This document shows, piece by piece, positions 1 to 8,401 of a stretch of DNA of 64,000 nt (position 1 is the first letter of the stretch; each line of letters begins with the position of its first letter). The stretch comes from RPQJ01 sp963746325. Lineage in GTDB: Bacteria; Pseudomonadota; Gammaproteobacteria; Steroidobacterales; Steroidobacteraceae. The position numbers and the translations under genes are program-made. Below the pieces are notes generated by a model. The model was not told the DNA's origin. It did no database searches and was given only the letters and a program-made list of their open reading frames with translations. Where the stretch lies: assembly GCA_963746325.1 (NCBI GenBank), contig CAVVBC010000035.1:1-64000 (forward strand), given 5' to 3'.

Positions 1-432
1 GCTGATGGTGGTGGCGATCCTTCCGCTGGGGCTGATCGGCGTGGTGATGTCGCTGCTGGTGTTCAACCGGCCGCTGGGCTTCGTGGCCATCCTCGGCATC
101 CTGGCGCTGATCGGCATGATCGCCAAGAACACTTTGATCCTGATCGTCTCGATCGAGGAGGAGCGCGCCACCGGCCTCGCGGTGCACGATGCGGTCGTGA
201 GCTGCGCCACCAACCGGCTTGCGGCCGATGATGCTGACCGCGGTGTCCACCGTGCTCGGCCTGTTGCCGATCGCACCGACGGTGTTCTGGGGGCCGATGG
301 CGTTTGCCATCATGGGCGGGCTGTTGGTGGCCACGCTGCTGACGCTGATCTTCCTGCCGGCGCTGTACATCGGTGCTCGGGAACGAGAAGCCGGCGCAAC
401 CGGCCCCTGCAACCGCGGCCGCGACAGGTTGA
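1..432 (+). CDS. RND efflux transporter permease, C-terminal fragment (frameshifted)
   Basis: C-terminal end of an AcrB-type inner-membrane RND pump, a proton-driven drug or solute exporter that works with a membrane-fusion protein and an outer-membrane channel. The 5' part lies outside the window. Three hydrophobic segments match TM10-12 of the family, including an AILGILALIGMIAKNTLILI-type helix and a final helix reading LLVATLLTLIFLPALY. The reading frame changes near 210 and again near 372; the last frame ends at TGA 430-432, six bases before the next ATG. Subfamily HAE1 is an inference from the loop sequence. The shifts may be sequence errors. Confidence 0.8.
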
Positions 433-438
433 GCGGAC

Positions 439-1010
439 ATGGCGGCGCGGACCGTGCTCGAGATCTACCTCGCGGACATCCGGCGGCTGTTTAACTCGAT
501 GGACCCGGCCCCGTTCCGCGAGCGGGACCTCGATCCGAACGCGGCCGACTACATCGTCGACTGGGCCGAGGAGCTGCCGCGCCGACGGCTCGCTGGCGCT
601 CGTCGTCAAGCTGGGAACGCCGCTCGGCTCCGGGGACAACGCCGGCCACGGTCGAGCAGTCGGTCCGTGATCACTTCCAGCAGCGGGCCGCCGCGACCCG
701 CCGCAACTTGCGCGACATGCTGCGGATCGGTCGCTACAGCCTGCTCATCGCCTTGCTGTTCCTCGGGCCGGTCATCGTCATCGCCGAGTCGGCCGCGCAC
801 ATGGTGCAGACAGAGCGCTATGCGGCGCTGATCGAGAACAGCCTCGTGATCGGGGCGTGGGTCGCGTTGTGGCGGCCGCTCGAGATTTTCCTGTACGACT
901 GGTGGCCGATCCACGCCGAGGCCAAGCTGTTCGACCGGCTCGGTGCGATGGACGTGCGTACCGTCGGCGCCCAGGCGCCGAACAGTGCCGCCGGGCGTGC
1001 CAAGGCATGA
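439..1010 (+). CDS. Unknown membrane protein (frameshifted)
   Basis: Not recognised. The reconstructed product is about 190 residues: a soluble N-terminal part starting MAARTVLEIYLADIRRLFNS, then a helix-rich linker, then two hydrophobic segments (RYSLLIALLFLGPVIVIAES and an ENSLVIGAWVALW segment), and a short cytoplasmic tail. The frame changes near 585 and 640, so three frames are needed to read it. It starts six bases after the RND gene and its stop overlaps the mnhE start (ATGA at 1007-1010), which places it in the same transcription unit as the antiporter genes. Confidence 0.5.
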
Positions 1011-1534
1011 GCGTCGGTCCCGACGCGCCTGCATCGCCCACGCTGCAGTCGCCGCGGCCGCCGCACTGTGGCGCGGCGCGGCGTTGTTCCTGCTCTGGAT
1101 GCTGCTGATGCGGAGCGTCAAGCCGTCCGACCTCATGGTCGGCCTGCTGGCCAGCGCCGCGCCTGCTGGGTCAGTCTGCGCCTGCTGCCGCCCTCCTGCG
1201 GTTGCGTGCGCTTCAGCCAGCTGCTCGCGCTGCTGCCGCACTTCGTGTGGGAGTCGGTGCTGGCCGGCGTCGACGTGGCTCGCCGGTCGCCTCTCTCCGC
1301 GCATGCCGTTGAGCCCCGGCTTCGTCACCTGTTCGCTGTCGTTTCCGCCGGGGTTTGCCGCGCAATACGTTCGCGACGATCACCAGCCTGCTGCCTGGGT
1401 CGGTGCCTGCCGACGAAGTGGACGGCGCGCTCGTCTATCACTGTCTCGACGACACCACCCCGGTCGTGGAGCAGCTGTGGCAGGAGGAACGCCTGCTGGC
1501 CAAGGCGCTGGTCGCCGGGCAACGTCATGGCTGA
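1007..1534 (+). CDS. mnhE: Mrp/Mnh antiporter subunit E (frameshifted)
   Basis: Subunit E of a multisubunit monovalent cation/proton antiporter in the inner membrane. Recognisable pieces in order are an N-terminal hydrophobic stretch with VKPSDLMVGLLAS, then LLALLPHFVWESVLAGVDVA, then a PLSPGFV segment, then the family-typical tail RNTFATITSLLPGSVPADE followed by LVYHCLD. These lie in different frames, with shifts near 1060, 1170-1190, 1280 and 1345. The stop at 1532-1534 overlaps mnhF. The family assignment is firm; the exact reading frame is not. Confidence 0.8.
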
Positions 1535-1816
1535 GTTCCTGCTCGGGGCCGCCGCGTTCATCCTCGGCATGGTCGCCCTCGGGCTCGCCCGCGTCCTGCG
1601 CGGGCCGGCCGATGCCGACCGCATGATGGCGGCCCAGTTGCTCGGCACCGGCGGCATCGCGGCCGTGCTGCTGCTGGGCGAGGCGACCGGCGAGTCCGGC
1701 GACGGTCGACGTCGCCCTGACGCTGGCGCTGCTGGCGGCGTTCGCCTCGGTGGCCTTCGTGAAGGCCCGGTCGACGCCGACCCCCGGGCGAAGCACCGGC
1801 CAAAGACGCCCCATGA
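1527..1816 (+). CDS. mnhF: Mrp/Mnh antiporter subunit F (frameshifted)
   Basis: Small three-helix subunit F of the Mrp antiporter. The product starts MAEFLLGAAAFILGMVALGL and carries the family hallmark RVLRGPADADRMMAAQLLG. The second half, DVALTLALLAAFASVAFVKA, is in another frame, with the shift near 1695. No in-frame stop is visible before mnhG. An ATGA at 1813-1816 would supply one in the remaining frame, which suggests a further small indel. It overlaps mnhE by eight bases. Confidence 0.8.
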
Positions 1817-2109
1817 GCCTGGTCCTGCATCTGGTGGACCGTGGTCGCCGTGGCCGCGGGCGCGTTCTTCTTCCTGGCCGGCACCGTCGGCCTGCTGCGC
1901 TTCCCCGATACGCTTCACGCGCCTGCACGCGCTGACCAAGGCCGACAACCTCGGCCTGGGTCTGGTGGTGCTCGGCCTGCTGCCGCAGGTCGACAACGTG
2001 TCGGCCGGGCCTCAAGCTCGTCTGCATCTGGCTGCTGGTGCTGCTGTCCGGCGCCACGGCGTCGCAGCTGATCGCGCGCAGCCTTCGCCGCGATGGGTCA
2101 CGCTCGTGA
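1813..2109 (+). CDS. mnhG: Mrp/Mnh antiporter subunit G (frameshifted)
   Basis: Subunit G of the antiporter, about 98 residues when reconstructed. Family signature pieces are AGAFFFLAGTVGLLRFPDT, then RLHALTKADNLGLGLVVLG, then LVCIWLLVLLSGATASQLIA. Three frames are used, with shifts near 1835, 1920 and 2005. Its stop at 2107-2109 overlaps the GTG start of the next subunit, as expected for translational coupling in this operon. Confidence 0.8.
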
Positions 2110-3049
2110 ACGACGTGCTGAACCTCGGCCTGGCGGCGCTGATCCTCGGCCTGGCCGTCTGGACCATCGTCGCGCGCGAGACGTACGCCGCCGTGGTCGG
2201 CTTCATCGCCTACGGCCTGCTGCTGACGCTGGTCTGGGTGCAGCTGCACGGCATCGACGTGGCGCTGACCGAGGCCGCGATCGGCGGCGGGCTCACCGGC
2301 GCCCTGCTGATCGGCGCCGCCGGCACGGCTGCGCGGCACGGAAGCGCCGGCTCGCGCGGAACGGCCCGGGGTCGCGACGCGCTGGCTGGCGGCAGTCGTC
2401 TCCGTCGCGGTCACCGCGGCGCTCGCGCTCTGCGTACTCGTGCTGCCGGAGCCAGCGCCTACGCTCGCCCCGGAGGTTGCCGCGAACATCGCCGTCACCG
2501 AGGTCCTCAACCCGATCACCGCCGTGTTGTTGGCGTTTCGCGCCATGGACACCCTGCTCGAGGCGATCGTGCTGCTGTTCGCGCTGATCGGGGTCTGGTC
2601 GCTCGCGCCGGACCGCGCCTGGGGCGGGCGCCCGGGCCTGCTGCAGCAGGCCGAACCGGACGGCATGCTGGCCTTCGCCGCGCGCGTGCTGCCGCCGATC
2701 GGCATCGTCGCGGGGATGTACATCTTCTGGGTCGGGGCCGACGCCCCGGGCGGCAAGTTCCAGGGCGCGACGATCCTGGCCGCCATGTGGCTGCTGGTCC
2801 TGATGGCGGGCCTGGCCGACGCCCCGCCCATCCGCCGTCCGTGGCTGCGCTGGCTGCTCGTGGCGGGCCCGTTGGCCTTCATCGCGCATCGGCTTCGTCG
2901 GCGCGCTGACGGCGGGGGCCTTCCTGGCCTACCCGGAGGGCTTTGCCAAGCCGCTGATCCTCGTCATCGAGTTCGCGCTGATGCCCACGCTCACGCTGAT
3001 CCTCGGCCTGATGCTGCTCGGCGCGCCGCGACGCGGAGAGGCGCCGTGA
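2106..3049 (+). CDS. mnhB: Mrp/Mnh antiporter subunit B with fused DUF4040 region (frameshifted)
   Basis: Fused subunit of about 314 residues. The N-terminal third matches DUF4040/MbhD-type subunits (GFIAYGLLLTLVWVQLHGID, then ALTEAAIGGGLTGALL). The middle resembles MbhE (AFRAMDTLLEAIVLLFALIG). The C-terminal half is the MnhB domain (GADAPGGKFQGA, then EGFAKPLILVIEFALMPTL). The frame changes near 2330 and 2885. The GTG start at 2106 overlaps the mnhG stop, and the end overlaps the mnhC GTG start at 3046. Such fusions are known in operons that lack a full-length MnhA, and none is present here. Confidence 0.8.
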
Positions 3050-3387
3050 ACGCCGGCACGCTGTTTGGCCTGTGCGCCGCCGCGTTGATCGGCCTGGGAC
3101 TGTACGGCCTGATCGTCAACCCGCACCCGCTGCGCAAGATCCTTGCGTTCAATGTCGTGGGCAGCGGCGTGTTCCTGCTCTTCGGCGCCATCGCCTATCG
3201 GGGCGCCGGCGCCGGCATGGGTGGCGATCCGGTGCCGCAGGCCCTGCTGATCACCGGCATCGTGGTCGCGTTCTCGGCCACGGCACTGGCCGTTGCACTG
3301 CTGCTGCGGCTGTTCGACGAGACCGGCTCAGTCACGCTCTCGAGCGACCCACCGCCCAAGTCCGGGGACGATACCGGTGCACATTGA
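3046..3387 (+). CDS. mnhC: Mrp/Mnh antiporter subunit C
   Basis: Intact 113-residue subunit C, a NuoK homologue with three helices. The family motif NPHPLRKILAFNVVGSGVFL lies in the first half, and PQALLITGIVVAFSATALAV forms the third helix. It starts with GTG at 3046 overlapping the mnhB stop. It is one of the few genes in the first 4 kb without a frameshift, which helps anchor the operon order. Confidence 0.92.
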   Translation: MNAGTLFGLCAAALIGLGLYGLIVNPHPLRKILAFNVVGSGVFLLFGAIAYRGAGAGMGGDPVPQALLITGIVVAFSATALAVALLLRLFDETGSVTLSSDPPPKSGDDTGAH

Positions 3388-3414
3388 GGCGGGAATGACG
3401 CAACGGCTCGCTCG

Positions 3415-5150
3415 ATGCTGACCACCTCCGGCGGTTGGCTGCTGCTGCTCGCAGTGCTGGCACCGTTCGTCGGCGTGCTCGCGGGTCTGGCACTCGGCGG
3501 GCGCAATGCGCAGCGCGTGGCCATGCTGCTGATGCCGGTCGGACTCGCGGTTGCAGTGGGCATCGCCGGCTCGCTCGTGCAATCCGGGGAGACGGTGGTC
3601 TACCTGCTGGGGGGCTGGGCCCCGCCGCTCGGCATTGCGCTGCGGGCAGACGGTTTGTCGGCCGTGATGCTGCTGGCGATTGCCGTGGTCGTCTGCGGTA
3701 TCGGCGTCTATGCACGGCGCCGATTTCGGCAGCGCGGCGGGCGAACCGGAACAACGCGCCTCCTTCGTGTACTGGCTGCTGCTGCTGGCCGTGTGGGGCT
3801 CGCTGAATCTGGTGTTCGTCAGCGGCGACCTGTTCACGCTGTACGTCGCGCTCGAGCTGCTGACCTTCTCCGGCGTGCCGCTGGTCTGCCTCGATGGCAA
3901 GCGGCGAGACGTTGCGCGCGGCGTTGCGCTACCTGCTGTTCGCGCTGGCCGGGTCGTTGCTGTACCTGCTGGGCGCCGTGCTGCTGTACGGCGGCTACGG
4001 CACGCTGGATATCGAGTTGCTCGGTGAGCGCGTCCAACCGGAACCCATCGCGTGGGCCGCCGCAACGCTGATGACGGTCGGCCTGCTGGCCAAGACCGCA
4101 CTGTTCCCACTGCACATCTGGCTGCCACCCGCTCATGCGGGCGCGCCGGCCGCGGCCAGCGCGGTGCTGTCGGCGCTGGTGGTCAAGGGCTCGTGGTTCC
4201 TGGTCATGCGCCTGTGGTTCGACGTCATGCCCGGCGTGGTGACACTGCCGGCTGCGCAGCTGCTCGCGGGGCTGGGCGCGACCGCCATCGTGGTCGGCAG
4301 CGTCGTGGCACTGCGGCAGGAGCGCCTGAAGCTGCTGGTCGCGTATTCGACGATCGCGCAGATCGGCTACCTGTTCCTGCTGTTCCCGCTCGCGTTCGAC
4401 GCCAGCGGCAGCACACTGGTGCATGGCGCGGTATTGACCGGAGGGCTGCTGCAGGCGGTCGCTCATGCCACGGCCAAGGCCGGCATGTTCATGGCGGCCG
4501 GCCTGATCTACGCGGCACTCGGCCATGACCGGATCGCCGATCTCGGCGGCGTGGCGCGCGCGATGCCGGTCACGGTGCTTGCCTTTGCCGTCGCCGGCCT
4601 CGCGCTCATGGGCGTCGTGCCGAGCGGTGCGTATCTCGCGAAAAAGCTCCTGCTCGACGCCGCCGACAGCTCGGGGCAATGGTGGTGGACCGTCGTGCTG
4701 CAGGGCGGCGCGGCGTTCACGGCCGGATACGTCGTGCTGGTGCTCAGCAATGCGCTGCGTCGCCCGGCGGCGCCGGTCGAGCGGGTGAAGCGGGTCTCGC
4801 GACTCTCCGAGTACGCGGCACTGGCGCTGGCCGTGTGCTCGCTGTTGCTCGCCTTTGCCGCACTCGGGCCGGTGCCCGCCTCCCTCGTCTCGAATCCACT
4901 GCTGCCCAAGGAACTTGGGCCGACGCTGCTGGTGTTCCTGGGCGGTACTCTGCTGGCGCTCGGGTTGTCGCGTCGATCGATGTTTGGCGCCGGCAACACT
5001 GACGGCGCCGTGCGCCGTGCGGTCGTGGCCGTTGGCAGGGGCTTCGAGCAGACCGACGCGTTCCTGCGGCGCTGGCCGATCGCGGGCCTTGCACTACTGA
5101 CGCTTGCAGCAGCGTTCGCCTGGTTGATGTTGATCCGGAGTCCGCAATGA
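3415..5150 (+). CDS. mnhD: Mrp/Mnh antiporter subunit D, proton-conducting NuoL/M-like (two frameshifts)
   Basis: Large proton-translocating subunit, about 578 residues when reconstructed, related to NuoL/M/N of complex I. It has the expected features: GDLFTLYVALELLTFSGVPL (conserved TM5 Glu region), LLAKTALFPLHIWLPPAHAG (the Lys and HIWLPPAH signature), and QERLKLLVAYSTIAQIGYLF. The frame changes near 3715 and 3890; everything after 3894 is one clean frame. ATG at 3415 opens the longest frame but leaves 27 bases after mnhC, so the true start could be slightly different. Its stop overlaps the next gene (ATGA at 5147). Confidence 0.9.
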
Positions 5151-6577
5151 GCGCCACACAAGACCAGCAACTCTCGCGCGGAGCCCTCGTCGCGCTGGTC
5201 GTAGGCTCCATGGTAGGGGCAGGTATCTTCACCCTGCCAGCGGCGTTCGCCCGCACCACCGGGGTGCTCGGTGCGCTGATTGCATGGAGCATCGCCGGCG
5301 CCGGCATGCTGATGCTCGCGCTCGTGTTCCAGACGCTGTCGCGGCGACGGCCCGACCTCGACGCCGGCATCTACGCGTACGCCAAGGCTGGCTTCGGCAG
5401 CTACCTGGGTTTCGTCTCGGCCTTCGGCTACTGGATCGCCTGCTGCCTGGCCGACGTCGCGTGCCTGATATTGATCAAGGCCACGCTCGGGCAGTTCTTC
5501 CCGGTGTTCGGCGACGGCTCGACCGCCGTGGCGATCGTGTCGGCGTCCGTCCTGGTGTGGGGCGTCCACGTACTGGTGCTGCGCGGCGTGCGCGAGGCGG
5601 CGGCGCTCAACACCATCGCCACCGTCGCCAAGATGGTGCCGATCGCCATTTTCGTCGTGGTCGTCATCGCCGGTTTCAGGGCTGACATCTTCGCACTGAA
5701 TTTCTGGGGCAGCGCCGAGCACAGCCTGTCGGGCGTGGCGCAACAGGTGCGCAATACGATGCTCGTCACCGTATTCGTTTTCGTGGGCATCGAGGGCGCC
5801 AGCGTCTATTCGCGCTATGCGAAGGATCGCAACGACGTGGGCATCGCCACCGTCCTGGGCTTCCTCGGCGTGCTGTGCCTGCTCGTCCTGGTCACGGTGT
5901 TCTCCTACGGCGTCCTGCTGCGTGAGGACCTCGCGGCACTGGCAAACCCGTCGATGGCCGGCGTGATGGAAGCCATCGTCGGGCCGTGGGGACGCGTCTT
6001 CATCAGCATCGGCCTGATGATCTCGATCCTGGGCAATTACCTGTCGTGGTCGCTGCTCGCCGCAGAAGTGCTGCATTCCGCGGGCAAGACCAACACGATG
6101 CCCGCGCTGCTCGCGCGGGAGAATCGCAACGGCGTGCCAGCAGCGGCGCTGTGGCTGACCAATCTCGTGATCCAGGCCTTCCTGCTGGTGACCTGGTTCG
6201 CCGAGTCCGCGTTCACCATCGCGCTCAAGATGACGAGCGCGATGACGCTCGTGCCGTACCTGCTGGTCGCGGCCTACGGCTGCAAGATCGCCTTCACCGG
6301 TGAGACCTACGGCGCCGACGCAGGCGAGCGACGGGGCGACGGGCTGCGCGGCGCAATCGCCACGGTCTATGCGGCCGGCATGCTCTACGCGGGCGGCGCC
6401 AAGTTCATACTGCTGGCGGCGCTGCTGTACGCGCCCGGCACGTCGCTCTACTACCTCGCGCGGCGCGAGCAACGACAGCGCGTGTTCACGCCCGCCGAGA
6501 TGATCGTCTTCGGCATCCTCGCCATCGCGGCGATCCTGGCGCTGGTCGCACTCGCGTCCGGTACGATCGTCGTGTGA
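5147..6577 (+). CDS. APC-family basic amino acid/polyamine antiporter (ArcD-like)
   Basis: Twelve-helix transporter of 476 residues in the inner membrane. The N-terminal motif VVGSMVGAGIFTLPAAFART is the substrate-binding GxGIF region of APC permeases, and DLDAGIYAYAKAGFGSYLGF follows helix 2. The overall pattern fits arginine/ornithine-type exchangers (ArcD/LysP group), but the exact substrate cannot be read from the sequence. ATG overlaps the mnhD stop by four bases, so it is probably co-translated with the antiporter. That link suggests a joint role in pH or cation homeostasis, which is inference. Confidence 0.85.
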   Translation: MSATQDQQLSRGALVALVVGSMVGAGIFTLPAAFARTTGVLGALIAWSIAGAGMLMLALVFQTLSRRRPDLDAGIYAYAKAGFGSYLGFVSAFGYWIACCLADVACLILIKATLGQFFPVFGDGSTAVAIVSASVLVWGVHVLVLRGVREAAALNTIATVAKMVPIAIFVVVVIAGFRADIFALNFWGSAEHSLSGVAQQVRNTMLVTVFVFVGIEGASVYSRYAKDRNDVGIATVLGFLGVLCLLVLVTVFSYGVLLREDLAALANPSMAGVMEAIVGPWGRVFISIGLMISILGNYLSWSLLAAEVLHSAGKTNTMPALLARENRNGVPAAALWLTNLVIQAFLLVTWFAESAFTIALKMTSAMTLVPYLLVAAYGCKIAFTGETYGADAGERRGDGLRGAIATVYAAGMLYAGGAKFILLAALLYAPGTSLYYLARREQRQRVFTPAEMIVFGILAIAAILALVALASGTIVV

Positions 6578-6615
6578 ACATTTTCAGTCAAAGCTCAGGC
6601 ACAGGGGCTCGAGTC

Positions 6616-7368
6616 ATGTTGCGCACTCTGACGATAGCGGCGACTTGCGTTGCCCTCACGCTGCCGCTGGCCGCCCGCTCCACGACAGGCGGCGCCAATG
6701 AGGCGACGCCGGCGGCTGCACCGGGCGCTGCGCCGGTGGCGGCCGGCAGCGCGTACCGCGCAACCGGCAACGAGCCCAGCTGGCGGCTGGATGTGAGCGC
6801 CACCGAGCTGTCGCTGATGACGGATTTCGGCCAGACGCGCGTCGTCGCACCCGCGCCAACGGTTGCAGTTGCAGGCGCCACGCGGACGTTCGTGGCCCGC
6901 TCAGCCCAGGGCGAAATCACTGCGACGTTCGTCGAGCGAGTGTGCATGGATACGATGTCGGGCATGCCGCATCCGCAGTCCGTGACCGTCGTCGCCGGTG
7001 GCCAGACCTTGACGGGTTGCGGTGGCGAGCCGGCATCGCTGCTGCAAGGCGCCGAGTGGACCGTCGCGTCGATCGACGGCAAGCCGCTCGTCGCGGGTTC
7101 GAAGGCGACGCTCACGTTCGCGACGGACGGAAAGCTGTCGGGTCACGCCTCCTGCAACCGCTTCATGAGCGAATACAGGCTCTCAGGCGAGGGGCTCTCG
7201 ATCGCGAGCGCGGCCGGCACCCGGATGATGTGCGAGGCGCCGTTGATGCAACAGGAGCAGGCCTTCCTCGCGGCGCTCAGCAGCACACAGGGCTTCGCGA
7301 TCGCGGCCGACGGAGCCCTGCTGCTACGAACGGGAGATGGACGCACCATCGAGGCCCGGCGCCCCTGA
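6616..7368 (+). CDS. Exported META-domain (HslJ-like) protein
   Basis: Predicted secreted protein of 250 residues. ATG at 6616 was chosen over an upstream GTG at 6574 because it gives a clean signal peptide (MLRTLTIAATCVALTLPLAA). The mature part has an N-terminal COG3650-type domain (YRATGNEPSWRLDVS, then FVERVCMDTMSGMPHP), followed from about residue 145 by a META domain (ATLTFATDGKLSGHASCNRF, then RMMCEAPLMQQEQAFLAAL). HslJ-type META domains are linked to stress or antibiotic tolerance in some bacteria; no enzymatic role is known. The 3' end overlaps the convergent next gene by 45 bp. Confidence 0.8.
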   Translation: MLRTLTIAATCVALTLPLAARSTTGGANEATPAAAPGAAPVAAGSAYRATGNEPSWRLDVSATELSLMTDFGQTRVVAPAPTVAVAGATRTFVARSAQGEITATFVERVCMDTMSGMPHPQSVTVVAGGQTLTGCGGEPASLLQGAEWTVASIDGKPLVAGSKATLTFATDGKLSGHASCNRFMSEYRLSGEGLSIASAAGTRMMCEAPLMQQEQAFLAALSSTQGFAIAADGALLLRTGDGRTIEARRP

Positions 7369-8139
7369 GGCCACCGCCGAGCCTTGCGGCTGCAGCGTGC
7401 GCCGGTACAGCATGCGGCAGACCAGCAGGCCCGCGACGGCTGCAGCGAGATGCTTGAGCGAATGGCCACTCGCGAGGTGGCCCAGCTCGTACAGCTGTTT
7501 GTCGAACGTCTCCAGCAGCTTCGCCACCACGTAGCCCGCGAACACCCAGTAGATGTCGTCGCCGCGCGTGTAGCGTGACGGGTGCTGCCGCGCCAGCAGG
7601 AACAGGATCACCACGGAGTAGCCCTGCAGCACGGCGTACGGCATGACGTTGCCGGCGCCCGCACGTTCCGTCGCCCGCCAGTACAGGACGGAGCCCGCGC
7701 CGACCAGCAGCATCGGCAACAGCAGGATGAGTCCCTTCCGGATATCGATGCGATCGACCACCTGGGCCGACACCAGCGACATGAACGCGATGGTCATCGG
7801 CAGCCGGTCCCAGAACAGCCGCTCGTTGTCGGGCACGAGGTGGTAGTAGGCCGAGCCGAGCCCCGTCAGCACCATTCCCGCGAAAAACACCGCATAGGGC
7901 CAGCGCTCGACATTCGCCGCGAAGACCGTGCGCGGTCGCAGGACGACCGCGAATCCGGCCAGGCCGGCCAGTACGAAGGCCGCGTTGGACACCACGTCGA
8001 GGAAATTCTCGATGCCGAGCATCGTTCGATGATCGGCGAAGTCGTGATAGTCGACCGGCTGGGGCATGGGCGGCAGCAGGAACGCCGCCAGCACGCTCAG
8101 TACCGTGAAGCCAACGATGTACCTGCTGCGGGCACGCAC
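7324..8139 (-). CDS. Alkaline ceramidase-like (CREST family) membrane protein
   Basis: Polytopic membrane protein of 271 residues with about seven helices. It has the motifs expected of CREST-superfamily metal-dependent hydrolases: GSAYYHLVPDNERLFWDRLP (Ser and first His, with the downstream Asp) and a C-terminal GHSLKHLAAA with two histidines. Homologues are often named alkaline phytoceramidase. Activity on ceramide in this organism is not shown. It is followed on the same strand by the MFS pump, with the LapA-like gene just upstream. Confidence 0.75.
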   Translation of the reverse strand: MRARSRYIVGFTVLSVLAAFLLPPMPQPVDYHDFADHRTMLGIENFLDVVSNAAFVLAGLAGFAVVLRPRTVFAANVERWPYAVFFAGMVLTGLGSAYYHLVPDNERLFWDRLPMTIAFMSLVSAQVVDRIDIRKGLILLLPMLLVGAGSVLYWRATERAGAGNVMPYAVLQGYSVVILFLLARQHPSRYTRGDDIYWVFAGYVVAKLLETFDKQLYELGHLASGHSLKHLAAAVAGLLVCRMLYRRTLQPQGSAVASGAPGLDGASISRS

Positions 8140-8148
8140 GGGGACAGC

Positions 8149-8370
8149 CTAGGGTCGACGCGTGGCGCCGCGTACCCAGGTTCGCATCAGCGCGAACAGG
8201 GAACCGCCCGTGAGCATGCCGAGCACGTAGATGAGCAGCACCAGCACCGAGACCGGGAGCGTGATGCTCGCCGAGAACAGCGAGATGGTGACGGTTTCGA
8301 GATTCTGGATCTTGAACAGGATGACGAGGCCCGCCGCAACGGCGATCAGCGCCATGTAGACGTAACGCAT
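8149..8370 (-). CDS. LapA-domain (DUF1049) small membrane protein
   Basis: A 73-residue protein with two hydrophobic segments. The pattern ALIAVAAGLVILFKIQNLET, then LFSASITLPVSVLVLLIYVLGMLTGGS (split here as helix 2), is typical of LapA/DUF1049 proteins: NxxxV after helix 1 and GMLxGG at the end of helix 2. In E. coli LapA works with LapB in LPS regulation. No lapB neighbour is present here, so the role is uncertain. Confidence 0.75.
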   Translation of the reverse strand: MRYVYMALIAVAAGLVILFKIQNLETVTISLFSASITLPVSVLVLLIYVLGMLTGGSLFALMRTWVRGATRRP

Positions 8371-8401
8371 ATGACAGTCCCCCTCGTAAACGATCTGAGA
8401 A

